DNA of 64,000 nt from Fasciola hepatica (GCA_948099385.1 CANUEZ040000165.1:4352501-4416500), one strand, 5' to 3'. Positions 1 to 10,309 are shown, counted from the stretch's first letter. Notes: generated from the sequence alone by a model not told the origin. Translations and numbers: made by a program.

Positions 1-649
1 TCAATTTTGGGCCTACTTCAAGATCACTAATTAAGTTGAATGCCTCTATAATTTGAAGGAAGCTATCAGGGCTAGATCTAGGCGGACTATGTACTCCACC
101 TAGTATCAGTTCTGGACGTTCGACTTCAACGTTCAGCCATACAGAGTCGACAATGCCGTCTAAGATAGGGTTCTGAAAGCTCGTCGCCCTGAGAGTTTCC
201 TTTACATACACTAGGCAGCCTCCACCACGTTGATGTGTTCTGCCTTTGCTGAAAGATTTGTAGCCAAGTACCTCAATGTCCTCTACTGGATAGAGGTCCG
301 ATAACCAAGATTCCGTCACTAAACTAAAGTTATGGTCGTTTGTTACTGTAGCTGATCGTATGTATTGGATTTTGTTCCTAATAGAGCGTGCATTGACCAA
401 TAGCAATGTAAAAGTTCCAATGCTTTTGACGTCATCATTGATATTAGTACTTACCGTTCGTTGACCGCTGCATTCAACCTGAAAAGAATCATCAGCGCAG
501 GATGCAAGCCTGCTTAAGTTGTCATACGCAAAGGGAGGACTTGGGTCTGCATGTAGAATATTAAATGACAGGGTCTTAGGCATTACACTATTATAAGGCT
601 GATTAGAACGGTTCACGTGAAGCATATCTAGGTTATGGGGCCATGTCAT
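1..649 (-). CDS. A1 ORF2, endonuclease domain (runs off the window edge)
   Basis: The frame is open from an ATG at 649-647 to base 1, about 216 codons. It would encode the N-terminal apurinic-type endonuclease of a CR1-like ORF2 polyprotein, which nicks target DNA for target-primed reverse transcription. Visible motifs are VNARSIRNK (residues about 93-101), VTESWLSD, the glycine-rich QRGGGCLVYV and the GGVHSPPRS block. These line up with SFIFCNSRSIL, ITETWLTE, DRRGGGCLVYVQ and CINRPPSS of copy A2. The ORF1 stop and this start overlap as ATGA, which suggests coupled termination and reinitiation. The reverse transcriptase half must lie left of the window. No stop is seen in this part. Confidence 0.85.
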   Translation of the reverse strand, partial: MTWPHNLDMLHVNRSNQPYNSVMPKTLSFNILHADPSPPFAYDNLSRLASCADDSFQVECSGQRTVSTNINDDVKSIGTFTLLLVNARSIRNKIQYIRSATVTNDHNFSLVTESWLSDLYPVEDIEVLGYKSFSKGRTHQRGGGCLVYVKETLRATSFQNPILDGIVDSVWLNVEVERPELILGGVHSPPRSSPDSFLQIIEAFNLISDLEVGPKL

Positions 650-1860
650 GCCCAAGGTACGTACGGAAAAAAATAGGCACTATGGCCAGATACGGGGTAC
701 ACGCAGGTAGATTGGAGGATATGCGATGCGCTCGGATAGGTTAACGGGGAGGGAGATAGGGAAGATGGAAATAATGGGATATTAGGCTGATGGGAAGGTT
801 CCATTAGTCCGGAGTTAGGTATGAACGCAGTTCGCTCATCAAACCATCTATTTTTATTACGGGTATGGTCCCATCGTTGTTGTATCACCACTTTGGAAAT
901 GCTACTTTGTTTCATATGCTGAGAGATGCGAGGGTATCCCAAACGAGGGAAATCGGCCGGTGCCGGGTTTGGTCTAGAGAACGAACGATCACTGTCATTG
1001 TTCATGCATCCCCGTATCGTTTGCCTGCACGGAGACTTAGCCTTGGCAACTAACCTCTCAGTGACCCTCTCTTCTGGATGGTTATTTGTTGTCAGCGACA
1101 TACGTGGCATACGAGTGGCACGCATGGGCCTTTCATCAGTTTTTAAACGGTGGCCTATGGGGACAAATATTAGAGCTGCAGGTTTTATTTCATTGGGAAC
1201 TTGAAGTCTCGCGGAACGGTCGTCCGGAGCTGGAGGCGTAATGTGAGGGCCCTCCTGGGATTAGCCCGTAGGTGTTGTCGATGAGTGTTGTCGTTTTGGC
1301 TGGGGTAGCTGTGAGGAGGTGGGGAAAGATTCGTCTTGATCATCTAACCCTGTGGACCTTCCAGGGATAGAAGAGTGGGGGGGGTTTGTTGGTCCTTGGT
1401 ACAGTGCTTGGGCGAGAGGGTGACTTCTGGATCTTAATGCCCATGTGATTAGAATTTTTAGCTGCACATCCTATCACTTCTCCTTGTAGTGGCCTTCTAT
1501 CAGCTGGTATCTTGGTTGATTTAAACTGCGAAACAGTTGCGACTATAAGCTGTTTAGTGATGAGTTCTTTAGCGATTTTTCCATCAGAAAACTGGAATAG
1601 AAGGGGACAACAGTGCTTTTGTGACCTTTTTCTTAGTCTTCTGTATGACATAGAATATGGGCCATGCTCGCGGCTTGAAGGATAGTAGATTTAACCACTG
1701 TGATATCTATCCGATCAGGGATGTTAAAGACAACCGCATTTTTTGCATTCTGCAGCCGTCGCAGGACTTTTGATGCTACTGAGTCAAGAAACTGACTAGC
1801 TGCTATTAGGTTCTGGGGACCAGGGAGTGCCGACGGCTCAAGAAGGTAGGTTTGTGGTGA
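646..1860 (-). pseudogene. A1 ORF1, middle and C-terminal part, frameshifted
   Basis: Three successive open stretches in different frames (ending at 1633, 1340 and 646) align in order with the intact ORF1 of copy A2. The first contains AVVFNIPDRID (A2: AIVFNIPDRAP), the second HCCPLLFQFSDG followed by ADRRPLQGEVI (A2: QCPLLFQFPDS and PDKTPLQREVL), and the last is a proline-, serine- and tyrosine-rich tail. ORF1 of such elements is a nucleic-acid-binding chaperone of the retrotransposition particle. At least two frameshifts are needed to join the parts, so the copy is dead here. Homology stops at 1860, where transposon T1 begins, and the missing N-terminal part reappears at 6075-6280. Confidence 0.75.
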
Positions 1861-1870
1861 CCCATGTAGC
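1861..1870 (+). repeat. T1 left terminal inverted repeat
   Basis: The sequence CCCATGTAGC is the exact reverse complement of 6065-6074. It lies at the point where homology with A2 ORF1 ends. Confidence 0.7.
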
Positions 1871-2040
1871 AATCCCAACCAAATCCCGATGGGGCCCCCA
1901 TTGGGATTTGATTGAGATTCGGTTGGGATACATTGGGTTTTGGTTGGGACACCCTGGTCTAAAGGTTGGGTTTTGGTTGGCATAGGAAAAGCATCCCGAT
2001 TGGACCCCAATGGGGTCTTGATGGGGATAGCCAAACTTCC
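1871..2040 (+). repeat. T1 left subterminal repeat cluster
   Basis: Short units of the type GGTTGGGAT, TTGGGTTTTGG and GATGGGGAT recur about every 12 to 25 bp. GGTTGGGATAC at 1921-1931 is the exact reverse complement of 5488-5498, and GATGGGGAT at 2020-2028 the reverse complement of units near 6016-6035. Such subterminal arrays are transposase binding sites in CACTA-type transposons. That role here is inferred. Confidence 0.6.
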
Positions 2041-2451
2041 TGGTAGCTTGAAATGCTTTCCTAACTTTACCCATTTTCTCAACCCAGGTAACTGAATCTC
2101 GGTAAATGACCTACTGTTCCCAGTTCATGCACTCTCCCTCGTATACCACCGGAAAGAATAAAACCAAGTAGCGAAAGGCGTACGCTGAATTGTATTGTAA
2201 CAAAGTTGTCAAACAATGTACAGTTGAATCTAGGTAATTCTTTTATCATTTTCTTCCGGGAAAGTTCATTTTACCTCTGCAATGGTACGGTAAAGTGACG
2301 AAAAAAATATTAGTCACGTGCATCTACGTATAGTGATATTGATGAAAAGCGGGTTATTAATGGAAATCCGTAGAAGAAAGTATCAAAATTAAATGCTGAT
2401 AAACGTGCTTCACAATGTATCGCATACCATTACACATGAAGCAGTGGTTCA

Positions 2452-3403
2452 CTGAGTTTCAAAAAGCATGCGTATGCAATATTTTACCTGGGTTTCCCGC
2501 CCGACGATCCGCGGTCCCTGGCTTTGTTATACAGCGTTGTAAATGTTTCCCGATATCCCCGTCGGAGATATCTTTCAGCCGCTCACTGTTGTTATTGGCG
2601 TCTAAAGTCGTATGAACATTGTGATATGAAAAAAACCTGCCTTTAATTACGCTCATTAGTCGCAGCTGTGAAACGGCGGCCTTCATAACACTGCCTGACC
2701 AGCAACACTGCTTTACAAGCTCATCGCTGATCATCAGGGACAACATTTTTCGGACCGATTTCCGGAGGCCATTTTTTGCTGTCCTGACAAGCATGAAAAC
2801 CTGGAACATAAATGAGCAATATTGTTATCTTACCAGGTGTTCGTAGTTCGACAGAACATCCAAATCACCGTCCATGGTTTTTAAGTCTGTCAATGTGTTG
2901 ACTCTTGTCGGCTTGTAGTATGATTGAACCTCAGGTGTTTGTCTTGAGCTGGATAAGTCGCTTACTCGGCTGTGTAACGCCTCGAACCTGGAGTTCAGCA
3001 GCGCTATGATGGTGGAGAATTTTACGTTCATGTCTCCCACCATGGCGGCCACTGAAGCCTGCAACTTGTCCACGTTTTTCCCCAACTGTTCCACGGTGGT
3101 ATGTGTCGTTTCAATGGACTTCTCGTTGAAACTAGTGGAACTAGCATTTCCGAAACTACATGTTGGTGTAAATGAATTCAGTAAGAACTGGTTGACTTAC
3201 GATATGAGGGAAAAAATCGGAATTCGATTTCCGGTTTCCAGTATACGGGATACTGGTTGTGGCGTGGAGGACGGTCTGGATGATAGGAAATATTTAGTTT
3301 GGTTGCTTAACATACCCCGCTGTCTGACTAGCAGTAAGACATTTTCCGGTAGACTCGGAACAACTACCGGTCCTAGTGGTTGTTTTTTGCGTTCGGTTCG
3401 CAA
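2452..3403 (-). CDS. Spliced DUF4806-type protein of transposon T1
   Basis: Three open blocks join in frame across very short GT-AG introns: 3200-3156 (45 nt, donor GTAAGT, acceptor TGTAG) and 2833-2801 (33 nt, donor GTAAGA, acceptor TTCCAG). A third possible intron is 2487-2452 (36 nt). The joined protein has a polar start, a coiled-coil stretch (about 30 residues from VEQLGKNVDKLQ), a Ser/Thr linker, and then a C-terminal domain with NTLTDLKTMDGDL, LRKSVRKMLSLMISDELV, CCWSG and VSQLRLMSVIKG. That pattern is typical of DUF4806 and loosely resembles BEN domains (DNA or protein binding). The true N-terminus upstream of 3403 is unresolved, because a stop lies just 5' and another exon is likely. 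The gene lies 3' of the transposase on the same strand, so it is probably the second, accessory protein of the transposon. Confidence 0.6.
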
Positions 3404-3704
3404 TCCGTATCTTCTGATTCACTGCTAAAAGTGACGCGTCGTATGCAGGAGTAAGAAAATGCCAACGGAATACTTTTTGCGTGTTGTATACCTTGTTGCA
3501 AACAGTGCCATTGATACTGTCGCATCAGAGGCCGCAGATATTGCGACTGACACTCCTGAATTTCATGAACACTTTCTGGTGCAATTATTTAAGTTTTAAA
3601 ATGTACTCGTACCTGAACTAAACAATTCACGGCATTCATAAACGGAAATGTCGTGGGGCAACTGTTTGCCTAAAGTTAACATGCTTCGATATTCAAAAGC
3701 ACGT
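3404..3704 (-). other. Spacer between the T1 transposase and the DUF4806 gene
   Basis: No convincing long frame is present. A minus-strand open stretch reading into acidic residues (SESEDTD) near 3410-3480 could be an upstream exon of the DUF4806 gene, and 3596-3787 in another frame may be a leftover C-terminal piece of the transposase. Neither is secure. Confidence 0.3.
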
Positions 3705-4958
3705 TTAACGCACCAAATAATCAAGATAAGATTTGAAAGAAAAAGCGGAAAAGTAGTCCAAAGTTCCGTGTAGAAGTACATCGTCATTCAAATGAATCAA
3801 ATTGTGAACGTTATGAACGAGTTCTCTCGAACCGTAAAAACGTTTAAATTGTTGGACAAATATGGAGAGAAGATCGGCTGCAAACTGGTGGTAACGAACA
3901 TACAAACGGGGATGACAGAGAATGTACACCGCTATTGGAAGTGCCAAAACGTGGCGGTACGCATCTTTCGGTAGTAAATGTATCAAACATACGGGTCCCA
4001 GGTATAGTGAGAATTGTCGGTATTCGCTAGCTTTCCAGCGTTCCATGTCGTTGATATGCCGACATTTTCGCGGAAAATCACATGTAATACCAACATGTGA
4101 TTGTAGAATGCGATTTCCTAGTTCCTCGGCGACAGGTGGTATAATACCGGCAAACCTATCCCCGAGACCACTAAGCCAGGACAGAAGCAACTTCGTTATT
4201 ACACCCAAGCATACCAGATGCATATAGTCATGGCAGAATGTGCAAATCATGTCTATATTTAGAGCCAAAAATGGACTGTTGGACTCCGGTAAGTGGTGTT
4301 TCTTGTGCCTTTTTGCGCGAAAGCTTTTTTCCGTCCTTGGTTTGGCCGTTATAGGCTGGAATTTCATTTTACCACCGGTGTAGTAACCTGGCTTAATGCA
4401 TCTATCACACCTAAAATAAGCATTGTGTCCCTTAACTTGGCGGACAAAAGCTTGTGCGGGGGTGTCACAGATGATGGCAGGGAGGGTACGTTCGTAGGAC
4501 ACACCGTGATGTACAACCCAGTGTTCAAACACCATCTTCAGTTCATCAGTGCACTCCCGCAGGAACCGTTCAACGGGTTTTGGTTTACCTCTACCGCAGT
4601 AAAATCCCACAGTAAATATTTCACTCATCTGTGGTCTGCTTATTCTTGCTGATATCGGCCACAACCGCAAGTTGGAGGTGCGATAAATGACCGTTCCGTC
4701 ACAGTGTATCTATATGTCCAAGATGCATTTCAGTAGTTTCCGTGAGTTTATCAAACCTTAAAGTCCTTTAACAAGTCCCATGTGAAAATAATTTCCGTTC
4801 TGCAAGCTCCGGACGTTGCTCTGCCTTGGTGTCCCGCACAGAGTCCTGGGGTCCTTTGGAAAGTTTGCGAAGTGTCTTCCAAGTATACGCAGCACAGCAG
4901 CACGTTGAGACATGTTGAAGCGAAATCTAACAAAATCTTGGCGTAATTCGTTAGGCAT
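3705..4958 (-). pseudogene. T1 transposase, tnp2-like (EnSpm/CACTA type), with two stop codons
   Basis: A single frame runs from 4958 to 3705 (about 417 codons), interrupted only by TAA at 4760-4758 and TAG at 4712-4710. Family marks in order are FPKDPRTLCGTPR and GNYFHMGL near the start, IHCDGTVIYRTSNLRLWPI, VGFYCGRGKPKPV, ICDTPAQAFVRQVKGH, the CDRC zinc pair, the FCHDYMHLVCLGV block, DMERWKASEYRQFSLYLGP and LVHNVHNLIHLNDDV. I recognise this as the tnp2-like DDE transposase family found in animal EnSpm-type transposons; the acidic residues in HDYMH and HLNDDV are candidate catalytic positions. The frame ends at LDYLVR, shorter than I would expect, so the C-terminus is probably lost or in another exon. 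Two stops make it inactive. Confidence 0.75.
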
Positions 4959-5455
4959 TTCAAAAGTTTCATCGGCCTGTTAAATACCTGATATGAGGAA
5001 TTCATATTATTCGAATACCTTATTATACCAGAAGCGTCCTCAGCGTCTGCTTCAGGCACACATGCAGACAGCGTGCCTTGAACCTCTTAGAACGATACCG
5101 ACGAAGTTGATGCACCAACTGGGTGTTATCAAAGTTTATAGCATCACCACGGTGTCTGGGTTCTGCAAGAGTTAGTGACAGTGCAGTCTTACCCTCAGCA
5201 ATGAATATGGAACATCCATGGCGATGTTCCCATAAGGAAGCATCCGAACAACAAGGGGACAAGATTTGCATCAATACTTTTCGCCGAAGGCAAAATCTTC
5301 GCAATCGTGATAGTCCGGACATGATGGTGTTTTATCTATAAACGAGAATGTAGACAAAAATGTTACCAAGGGTTCACTACATTACCTACCTAGAAAGAAA
5401 AACAGAAGTAAATAACAAAAGCCCATCCAATGTCCATCCAGTATTAGTTTTTGGT
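4959..5455 (-). other. Upstream part of T1, possible 5' exons of the transposase
   Basis: Minus-strand open stretches (for example 5322-5023) exist, but none shows a motif I can name. An ATG or splice acceptor just upstream of MPNELRQDF at 4958 would be needed for an intact gene. This is probably the promoter and first exon of the transposase in decay. Confidence 0.3.
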
Positions 5456-5465
5456 TTTCACGACC

Positions 5466-5520
5466 GGAACCCAACCGTATCCCAGCCGTATCCCAACCAT
5501 ATCCCCACCATAACCCGACT
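5466..5520 (+). repeat. T1 right subterminal tandem repeat
   Basis: Four imperfect units of about 11-13 bp of the form CCCAACCGTATC follow each other (CCCAACC, CCAGCC, CCAACC, CCCACC, with GTATC or ATATC between). GTATCCCAACC at 5488-5498 is inverted relative to 1921-1931 near the left end. Confidence 0.6.
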
Positions 5521-6014
5521 GAATCCCTATCACAGTGAACAGTAGCCTAGAGAAGGTTATTGTACTTAAGGATTGTGCATCTAAGCAAACGAAGTTAAAA
5601 TAAATCATTTTTGGTCTTATCTTTTACATCAGATGGCAATTACATCTACTGAGGTGCCAAAAGAGACAGATTTCTGACCACTGACACCGAGGAGGAATTA
5701 TAGTTCATAATTCAAGTTCATGGACCTCACTAGGCCCGTTTAGGACATTAGCATTGTTTAGTCTATGGAACGTAACATTCAGTATGAGACAACGCGAAAA
5801 TGGATGCAGTCAAAAGTGAAAATAGTGCATCAACTCCGGAACACTACCAACCACCAGCGGACAAAGACAATTCAAAGAGGCGGAAAACCGTGATTTAAAA
5901 CAAAAATGTAACGCATTTCAGCACCAGTATTATCTCAAATTTATTGATCGATGTAACATTTCGAGAATTTCCTTCACAAGTATATAGGTCTTGCCTTGCA
6001 AAAATAATCAATAA
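5521..6014. other. AT-rich right arm of T1
   Basis: No coding signal or further repeat is recognised between the tandem cluster and the CCCCATC units next to the right terminus. Confidence 0.4.
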
Positions 6015-6074
6015 ACATCCCCATCAAATCCCCATCGGAACCCAACGTTAAAATGGGGATCAGAGCTACATGGG
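6015..6074 (-). repeat. T1 right end: CCCCATC units and terminal inverted repeat
   Basis: ATCCCCATC occurs twice at about 6016-6035 and is inverted relative to GATGGGGAT near 2020. GCTACATGGG at 6065-6074 is the exact reverse complement of the left terminus. Confidence 0.65.
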
Positions 6075-6280
6075 GTTAGTTTTGATAATATATTATCAAC
6101 CGACGCAATCTGGGTGGACACACTTGCCAAGTTACTTTCAATGGCACTGGCACTTCTACTGGCCTCCCCAAATATTTCTATCATATTGGGGGTGTCTTTG
6201 TGTTCAGGTCTTTTGGGTTTCCGATTTGCTGTAGAGCAAGAAGCCATTGGTTGAGACCTTTTGTTCGTTGACCTGGCCAC
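6075..6280 (-). pseudogene. A1 ORF1, N-terminal part beyond T1
   Basis: The minus-strand frame reads a basic start (ARSTNKRSQP) and then a helical segment (ESNLASVSTQIASVDNIL) ending in SKLTP at the T1 border. This matches the position and style of the A2 ORF1 start (basic, then SKIDSLLQHVSSFESRIEAL) just before the LLEPS motif that sits on the other side of T1. The first codon reads GTG where ATG would be expected. It is the missing 5' half of the ORF1 interrupted at 1860. Confidence 0.55.
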
Positions 6281-7028
6281 TTCGTTTTACAGAATATTGG
6301 TGGTAGGCGATATGATCTATGATGATGACTAACGGATAGACAACCCAAGGGCGGGTGAGAACAGGTACTGCTGTTTTATTTTTGCAGCTAACTCTGGGTC
6401 GCTCACACGTACTATGAGGGACTAGTAGTTTGGGTAAGGTGTGGATTTCTTAAATGTGGCAATAGTGAAACGTTTAATATAGGTTGCTGGAGAAATATTC
6501 CTAGAATAACTAATATGAAAAATTAGCAAAATCTACAAAAGCCTCGCCGTGGGGTAGCGCAAATATATCCTCCAAAAAAAGAGTGGGAGGCCTCCTATGG
6601 CAGACACGAATGCCTATAGCATAGGTAATAAATAGACGGAAACGAGGGCTCAAACAGAAGGGGCAGATGTGTTGGCTGTCACTCAAAACGTAACTGAAAC
6701 GGGGAGGAATGTGCGCAGGATGCGTCCCGTCTGCAACAAAGTGCAAAAGCAGGATAAGAAAGAAGAGTAGTGACTTTGTTGGCAGAATATCTAGACCACT
6801 ACGAATGGAACCAACTAGCCACTCCCAGCCTCAAAGCCATCGAAATGGTGGCAGCGGGGCAGTTCCCATCAATATCATTGTTGAACTTAGGTCGCGGCTC
6901 AGGGTCAGCCGAGGAGGAAGATGACAGAATGCTCTAATACCAAATGGATTTATTCAAAGAGTGTTGAAGGATAGCTACAATAGATGACTCTGCCGAACCG
7001 AAAGTTGATTGAGCATCCCAGACCGCAG
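6281..7028. other. Probable A1 5' untranslated region and unexplained sequence
   Basis: A1 orientation places its 5' leader directly right of 6280. I see no motif in the open frames here (6746-6510 minus, 6709-6924 plus). The right border of A1 is not visible. Confidence 0.3.
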
Positions 7029-7207
7029 TGAAGCAGCCACTTGAGGAAGAGATAATTGGATTCAACCAAGCGGAAACTTTATTCTATTTGCAGAAGAGGC
7101 TACCAGATGAATACACGGCCACGGCGATTGAAAATTTCCTGGTGACAACGGGAGCAAATATTAAGAAAGGGGCTTGTAAAGACCTGGAAGTGATCAACTT
7201 TGAATGT
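7029..7207 (+). CDS. Possible internal exon of unknown protein
   Basis: An open stretch of about 60 codons begins after a CAG acceptor-like triplet at 7026-7028 and ends exactly at GTAAGT (7208-7213), a strong splice donor. It reads a mixed charged sequence including FYLQKRLPDEYTATAIENFL and ACKDLEVINFEC. It has no in-frame ATG and matches none of the transposon proteins here. It may be an exon of a host gene or of an unrecognised element. I found no partner exon. Confidence 0.25.
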
Positions 7208-7599
7208 GTAAGTTCACAACCAATAATCACTTTAGAACAACGTAACCAATCAGTACTTGGCTCCAGGCAGTTTGCATGCTGTTTGATGCCGCAGAGCTGT
7301 TCGTTGTTTGTCCGCTTGTTGCGTGAGAAATTGGCTTCCGCCAATTGAAAAAAACACTTTTGACCGCTCTACTTTGCGGACGGTCAAACTTCTAGCTTCC
7401 GTAGCTGGTGCCACGTCTGGTGTTTCTCTTAAACGTGAACGTGGCCAACACTGTTTCAATACAAACTGTCCTTCATCCATTATACTGTTTTTCACCATCT
7501 ATTTCGGCATGCTTCGGAAATTTTGGTCTGTTGCTTGCTTTATATGCAGTTTTTAGGATTTAGTTAGTGCCTGGTTTCTGAGGAATAAACGTCTACATT
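7208..7599. other. Unassigned interval
   Basis: Open frames on both strands (7498-7250 minus, 7308-7556 plus) overlap each other and carry no recognisable motif. Confidence 0.3.
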
Positions 7600-9720
7600 T
7601 GAGACAGCCCCTTGGGAAGGGCGATCGCAGGCCAATTTTAATGAGACTTAGTCAGCAACTGAAGGGTGCCCCGGAAAAGGTCCGACTAAACGTTTGCAAC
7701 TTGGACAGGAACTGGTTGAAGGAACAAGAGCAACAGCTACCATGGGCTATAGGTTAGAGGGGTATTTAGAGTTCTGGTGGCGGAATATCAAGGGAAGGCT
7801 ACTGAAGCCCACAGAGGTTATTGCGACTATGAAAGGTTGAAAGGAAGGAGGTGATGTCCTGGGGAACAGCGCGGTGTGAGGGGCTTTCAAAGGCGAGCTT
7901 GCAACTTGACAAGTGTATAAGTGGTGACAGGTCTACCGCATGTATTAGCAACACAAGTTGGCAAGGAAGAGTGGATGTGCTATGCCGCGGATGCATCGAA
8001 GTGGATACGGAGATAGAACCGCACAGCTCTCCAGGACCAATCTGAAGGCTCACTTGGACCATATAAAACCGAAGGGGGTACTACGAAGAGCGGTGGGGCG
8101 GTCAAAGATGACAGAAGGGAACGGGCATCATGGAGTGAGGAGGAGGCTAGCTGTCTTCCTAAATTCTTTCGGAGAGACTACAAGCAGGGTAGCGGGGCCT
8201 CAAAGCACCAGTAGAAAACAATTTGCATGTTCCACTGATGGACGATACCGAGACATCTGTACAAGGAATGCAGGACAACTTAGGACAACTGGTAGACGAT
8301 TTCCAACCGGCGATATTGTAACCCTTGGGGTGCACCAGAAGAGAAGCTTGCACAACTGTTCAAAGCATCGCTGGAGGGAGGAAGGCCCACTAGTTATTGG
8401 TTCACCTCAACCTTCATCAACATTCACGGAGGTGACTACCAGAGATGTTTTACCTACAGATTGGTCAATCTAGCCTCAGTGAGACCTTAGGTCTTAGAAA
8501 GGAACACAAAGAAGGGAGGAATGCGGCACTGAAAACCGCAGCTTTTTGGGGCCTCGACAGTAAGGGTTGATGCTAAGTGAGTCGTGACTCTCGAATCTCA
8601 CTGTACTCCTGAAGATGGACAACGGAGAACGAGTGGAAGTGTGTTGCCTAGATTTCCGGGTTCAGTAAATTTTGAGCTACCGGTCAAGAAAACAGGGACC
8701 CTCAGATCAACGCAGAAATTTGATAGACTCTTAGTAAACGGCCTGGAAAGGAGATTTCTCCAGGTCCCGGTCGATGGAGAATAAATCGCGATAGAGGATC
8801 TTTCGTGGGCTGTCCCAGGGATCGGTACTTGGCCTCTCATTGTTTGCTCTGTTCGAGATTGGTTTGGAAAACTACCAAGCGGGACCATGCCATAAGCTTG
8901 CGGAAGGTTAAACTAATTGTTCAGCAGAAGTGAATACCATAAAAAGGGACCTAAACCGCGTTCCTTTGGTCACTGGTGTGAAGCTAAAGGCTAGCATCCC
9001 ACGGGAGAGGGTGGGCCATCGCTCCATCCTTGAGTAGGCTTTACTGCGAATCGGGGGGAGTTGTTGGAAGCAGACGGGATCAGTGATTTTGGATGTGATA
9101 TTGAGAGCTGACTTCACGCCAGGTTATCAGTATCACGGAGCGGAGAGAAAAGCTACTCACGCCCTACACCAACTGAAGGGAGCAGTTACTTGAGGAAACC
9201 AAAGGTCCCCTTGTTGACATACAGGGCCTTGGTCGGACCACATCCGGAGAAATGCCTTCAAGGCTGGAGTCCCACTCGTTTGTGGACAATAAGCGATCAG
9301 ATACAACGCCGTTCGCCAAGTGGTTCGGCCATCTAGAACGGCTGCTGTATGAATGAAGTCTAGAGGAACTAAATCTATTCTCTCTAGAGGGCAGAAGAGG
9401 ACTGATCGTTTTCAAAACATTTGGGAGGATCCTCAAGGCAATGGGAAACAACGAGCCGCTCTTTGGTCCCGGGGGAAAGGCACCAATGAAAGAGAGCATA
9501 TGAAAGCTAAGAAAGCGGAGACCGAGAAGAGGGTTTAGAAGGTACCTGCTTGCAGTGAGAGTGATAAGTGGCCGGAATGAATCGCCAAATTCGGCCTTCA
9601 AAGCCAGTCCAGCCGCTGCGTTCAAAGAAACCTGGAGGGCGTTTGGGAAGGACCGCTTGGGGAAAGGGAGAAGTCAGTCCAGCACGGCGCAGTAGGAAAC
9701 CCTCTGTGGTCCCCTTTCTC
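7600..9720 (+). mobile_element. B0, decayed CR1-like retrotransposon
   Basis: Pieces of ORF1 and ORF2 lie in order in all three plus frames. Near 7625-7740 the frame reads RPILMRLSQQLKGAPEKVR, the RNA-binding core of ORF1. Near 8420-8520 a frame reads GGDYQRCFTYRLVNLASV, the RT finger (usual form NYRPVSLTSV). Near 8640 it reads GERVEVCCLDF (RT motif A region), near 8805 GLSQGSVLG (usual GVPQGSVLG), and near 9220 YRALVGPHPEKCLQGWSP (usual YRALVRPHLEYCVQAWSP). The end reads AAAFKETWRAFGKDRLG at about 9617-9664. Many stops and frameshifts show an old copy. The endonuclease is mostly unreadable. Confidence 0.65.
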
Positions 9721-10309
9721 ATTTGGCAGTAGAATTACTATTGGCAGAGAGCGGGTACAGGGATAGGGATTTTGCACGCGCTGTCGCCTTTCAGTACTCC
9801 TTGTACTGCCCTCAATGGACAAGAAGAAGAATTTCATCTCACTATCTTCGGAAGTCTGAGAAGCCCAAATGCTCACTGGCGCAAGAAATTGGGCCATCAG
9901 GCTTATTGCCGTCAATTCTTGGACACTAACCAGCAAAGCCGCCCGCGGCGAGCGCTGTCGAAAATCTCGCTGTCTGATACCCGATGGATTTTCCTAGATT
10001 GAATCCTCTACGCCAATCAAGCCGAACGAAATGCCCCCTTTCATTGTCCAGCCATCTATCTTCCGGATTACCGACAACATAAGAAGCAAGACGCAGTCAC
10101 GACTAGTAAAGCAAACACTTTCGTGAACTCCAGTAGTCCATCTTCCAGCTCACCGGTAATATCAGGTTCAAGATATCGTCGAAATTTGTGTTTAGAACTC
10201 CCTCTCTCCCTTTCATCGCCGCTGTATCAGGTATATTATCTCCCAGCTCATCGGTGGCAAGATTATCGCAAGCTCCTCGGCCTTTCGGCCCTAGACTTTG
10301 TACCCGCGT
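9721..10309. other. Unassigned interval
   Basis: It contains no frame with a recognised motif. It probably includes the 3' untranslated region of B0 and decayed repeat sequence. Confidence 0.3.

Larger units (their letters stand above)
1861..6074. mobile_element. DNA transposon T1, nested in A1 ORF1
   Basis: This 4,214-bp unit starts and ends with the 10-bp inverted repeat CCCATGTAGC and carries clusters of CCCAACC and CCCCATC motifs in opposite orientation inside each end. It holds a tnp2-like transposase pseudogene and a DUF4806-type gene, both on the minus strand. A1 ORF1 homology breaks off exactly at the left end and resumes at the right end, which shows a single insertion. A target duplication cannot be read cleanly: the flanks give TAAC and TCAC on the minus strand. 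The terminus is not the usual CACTA or CACTG, so placement in the EnSpm/CACTA superfamily rests on the transposase alone. Confidence 0.75.

Noticed and set aside
5466..5520. CRISPR-like array or satellite at the CCCAACC repeats
   Set aside because: Units are about 11-13 bp with no unique spacers, in a eukaryotic transposon end with an inverted counterpart at 1921.
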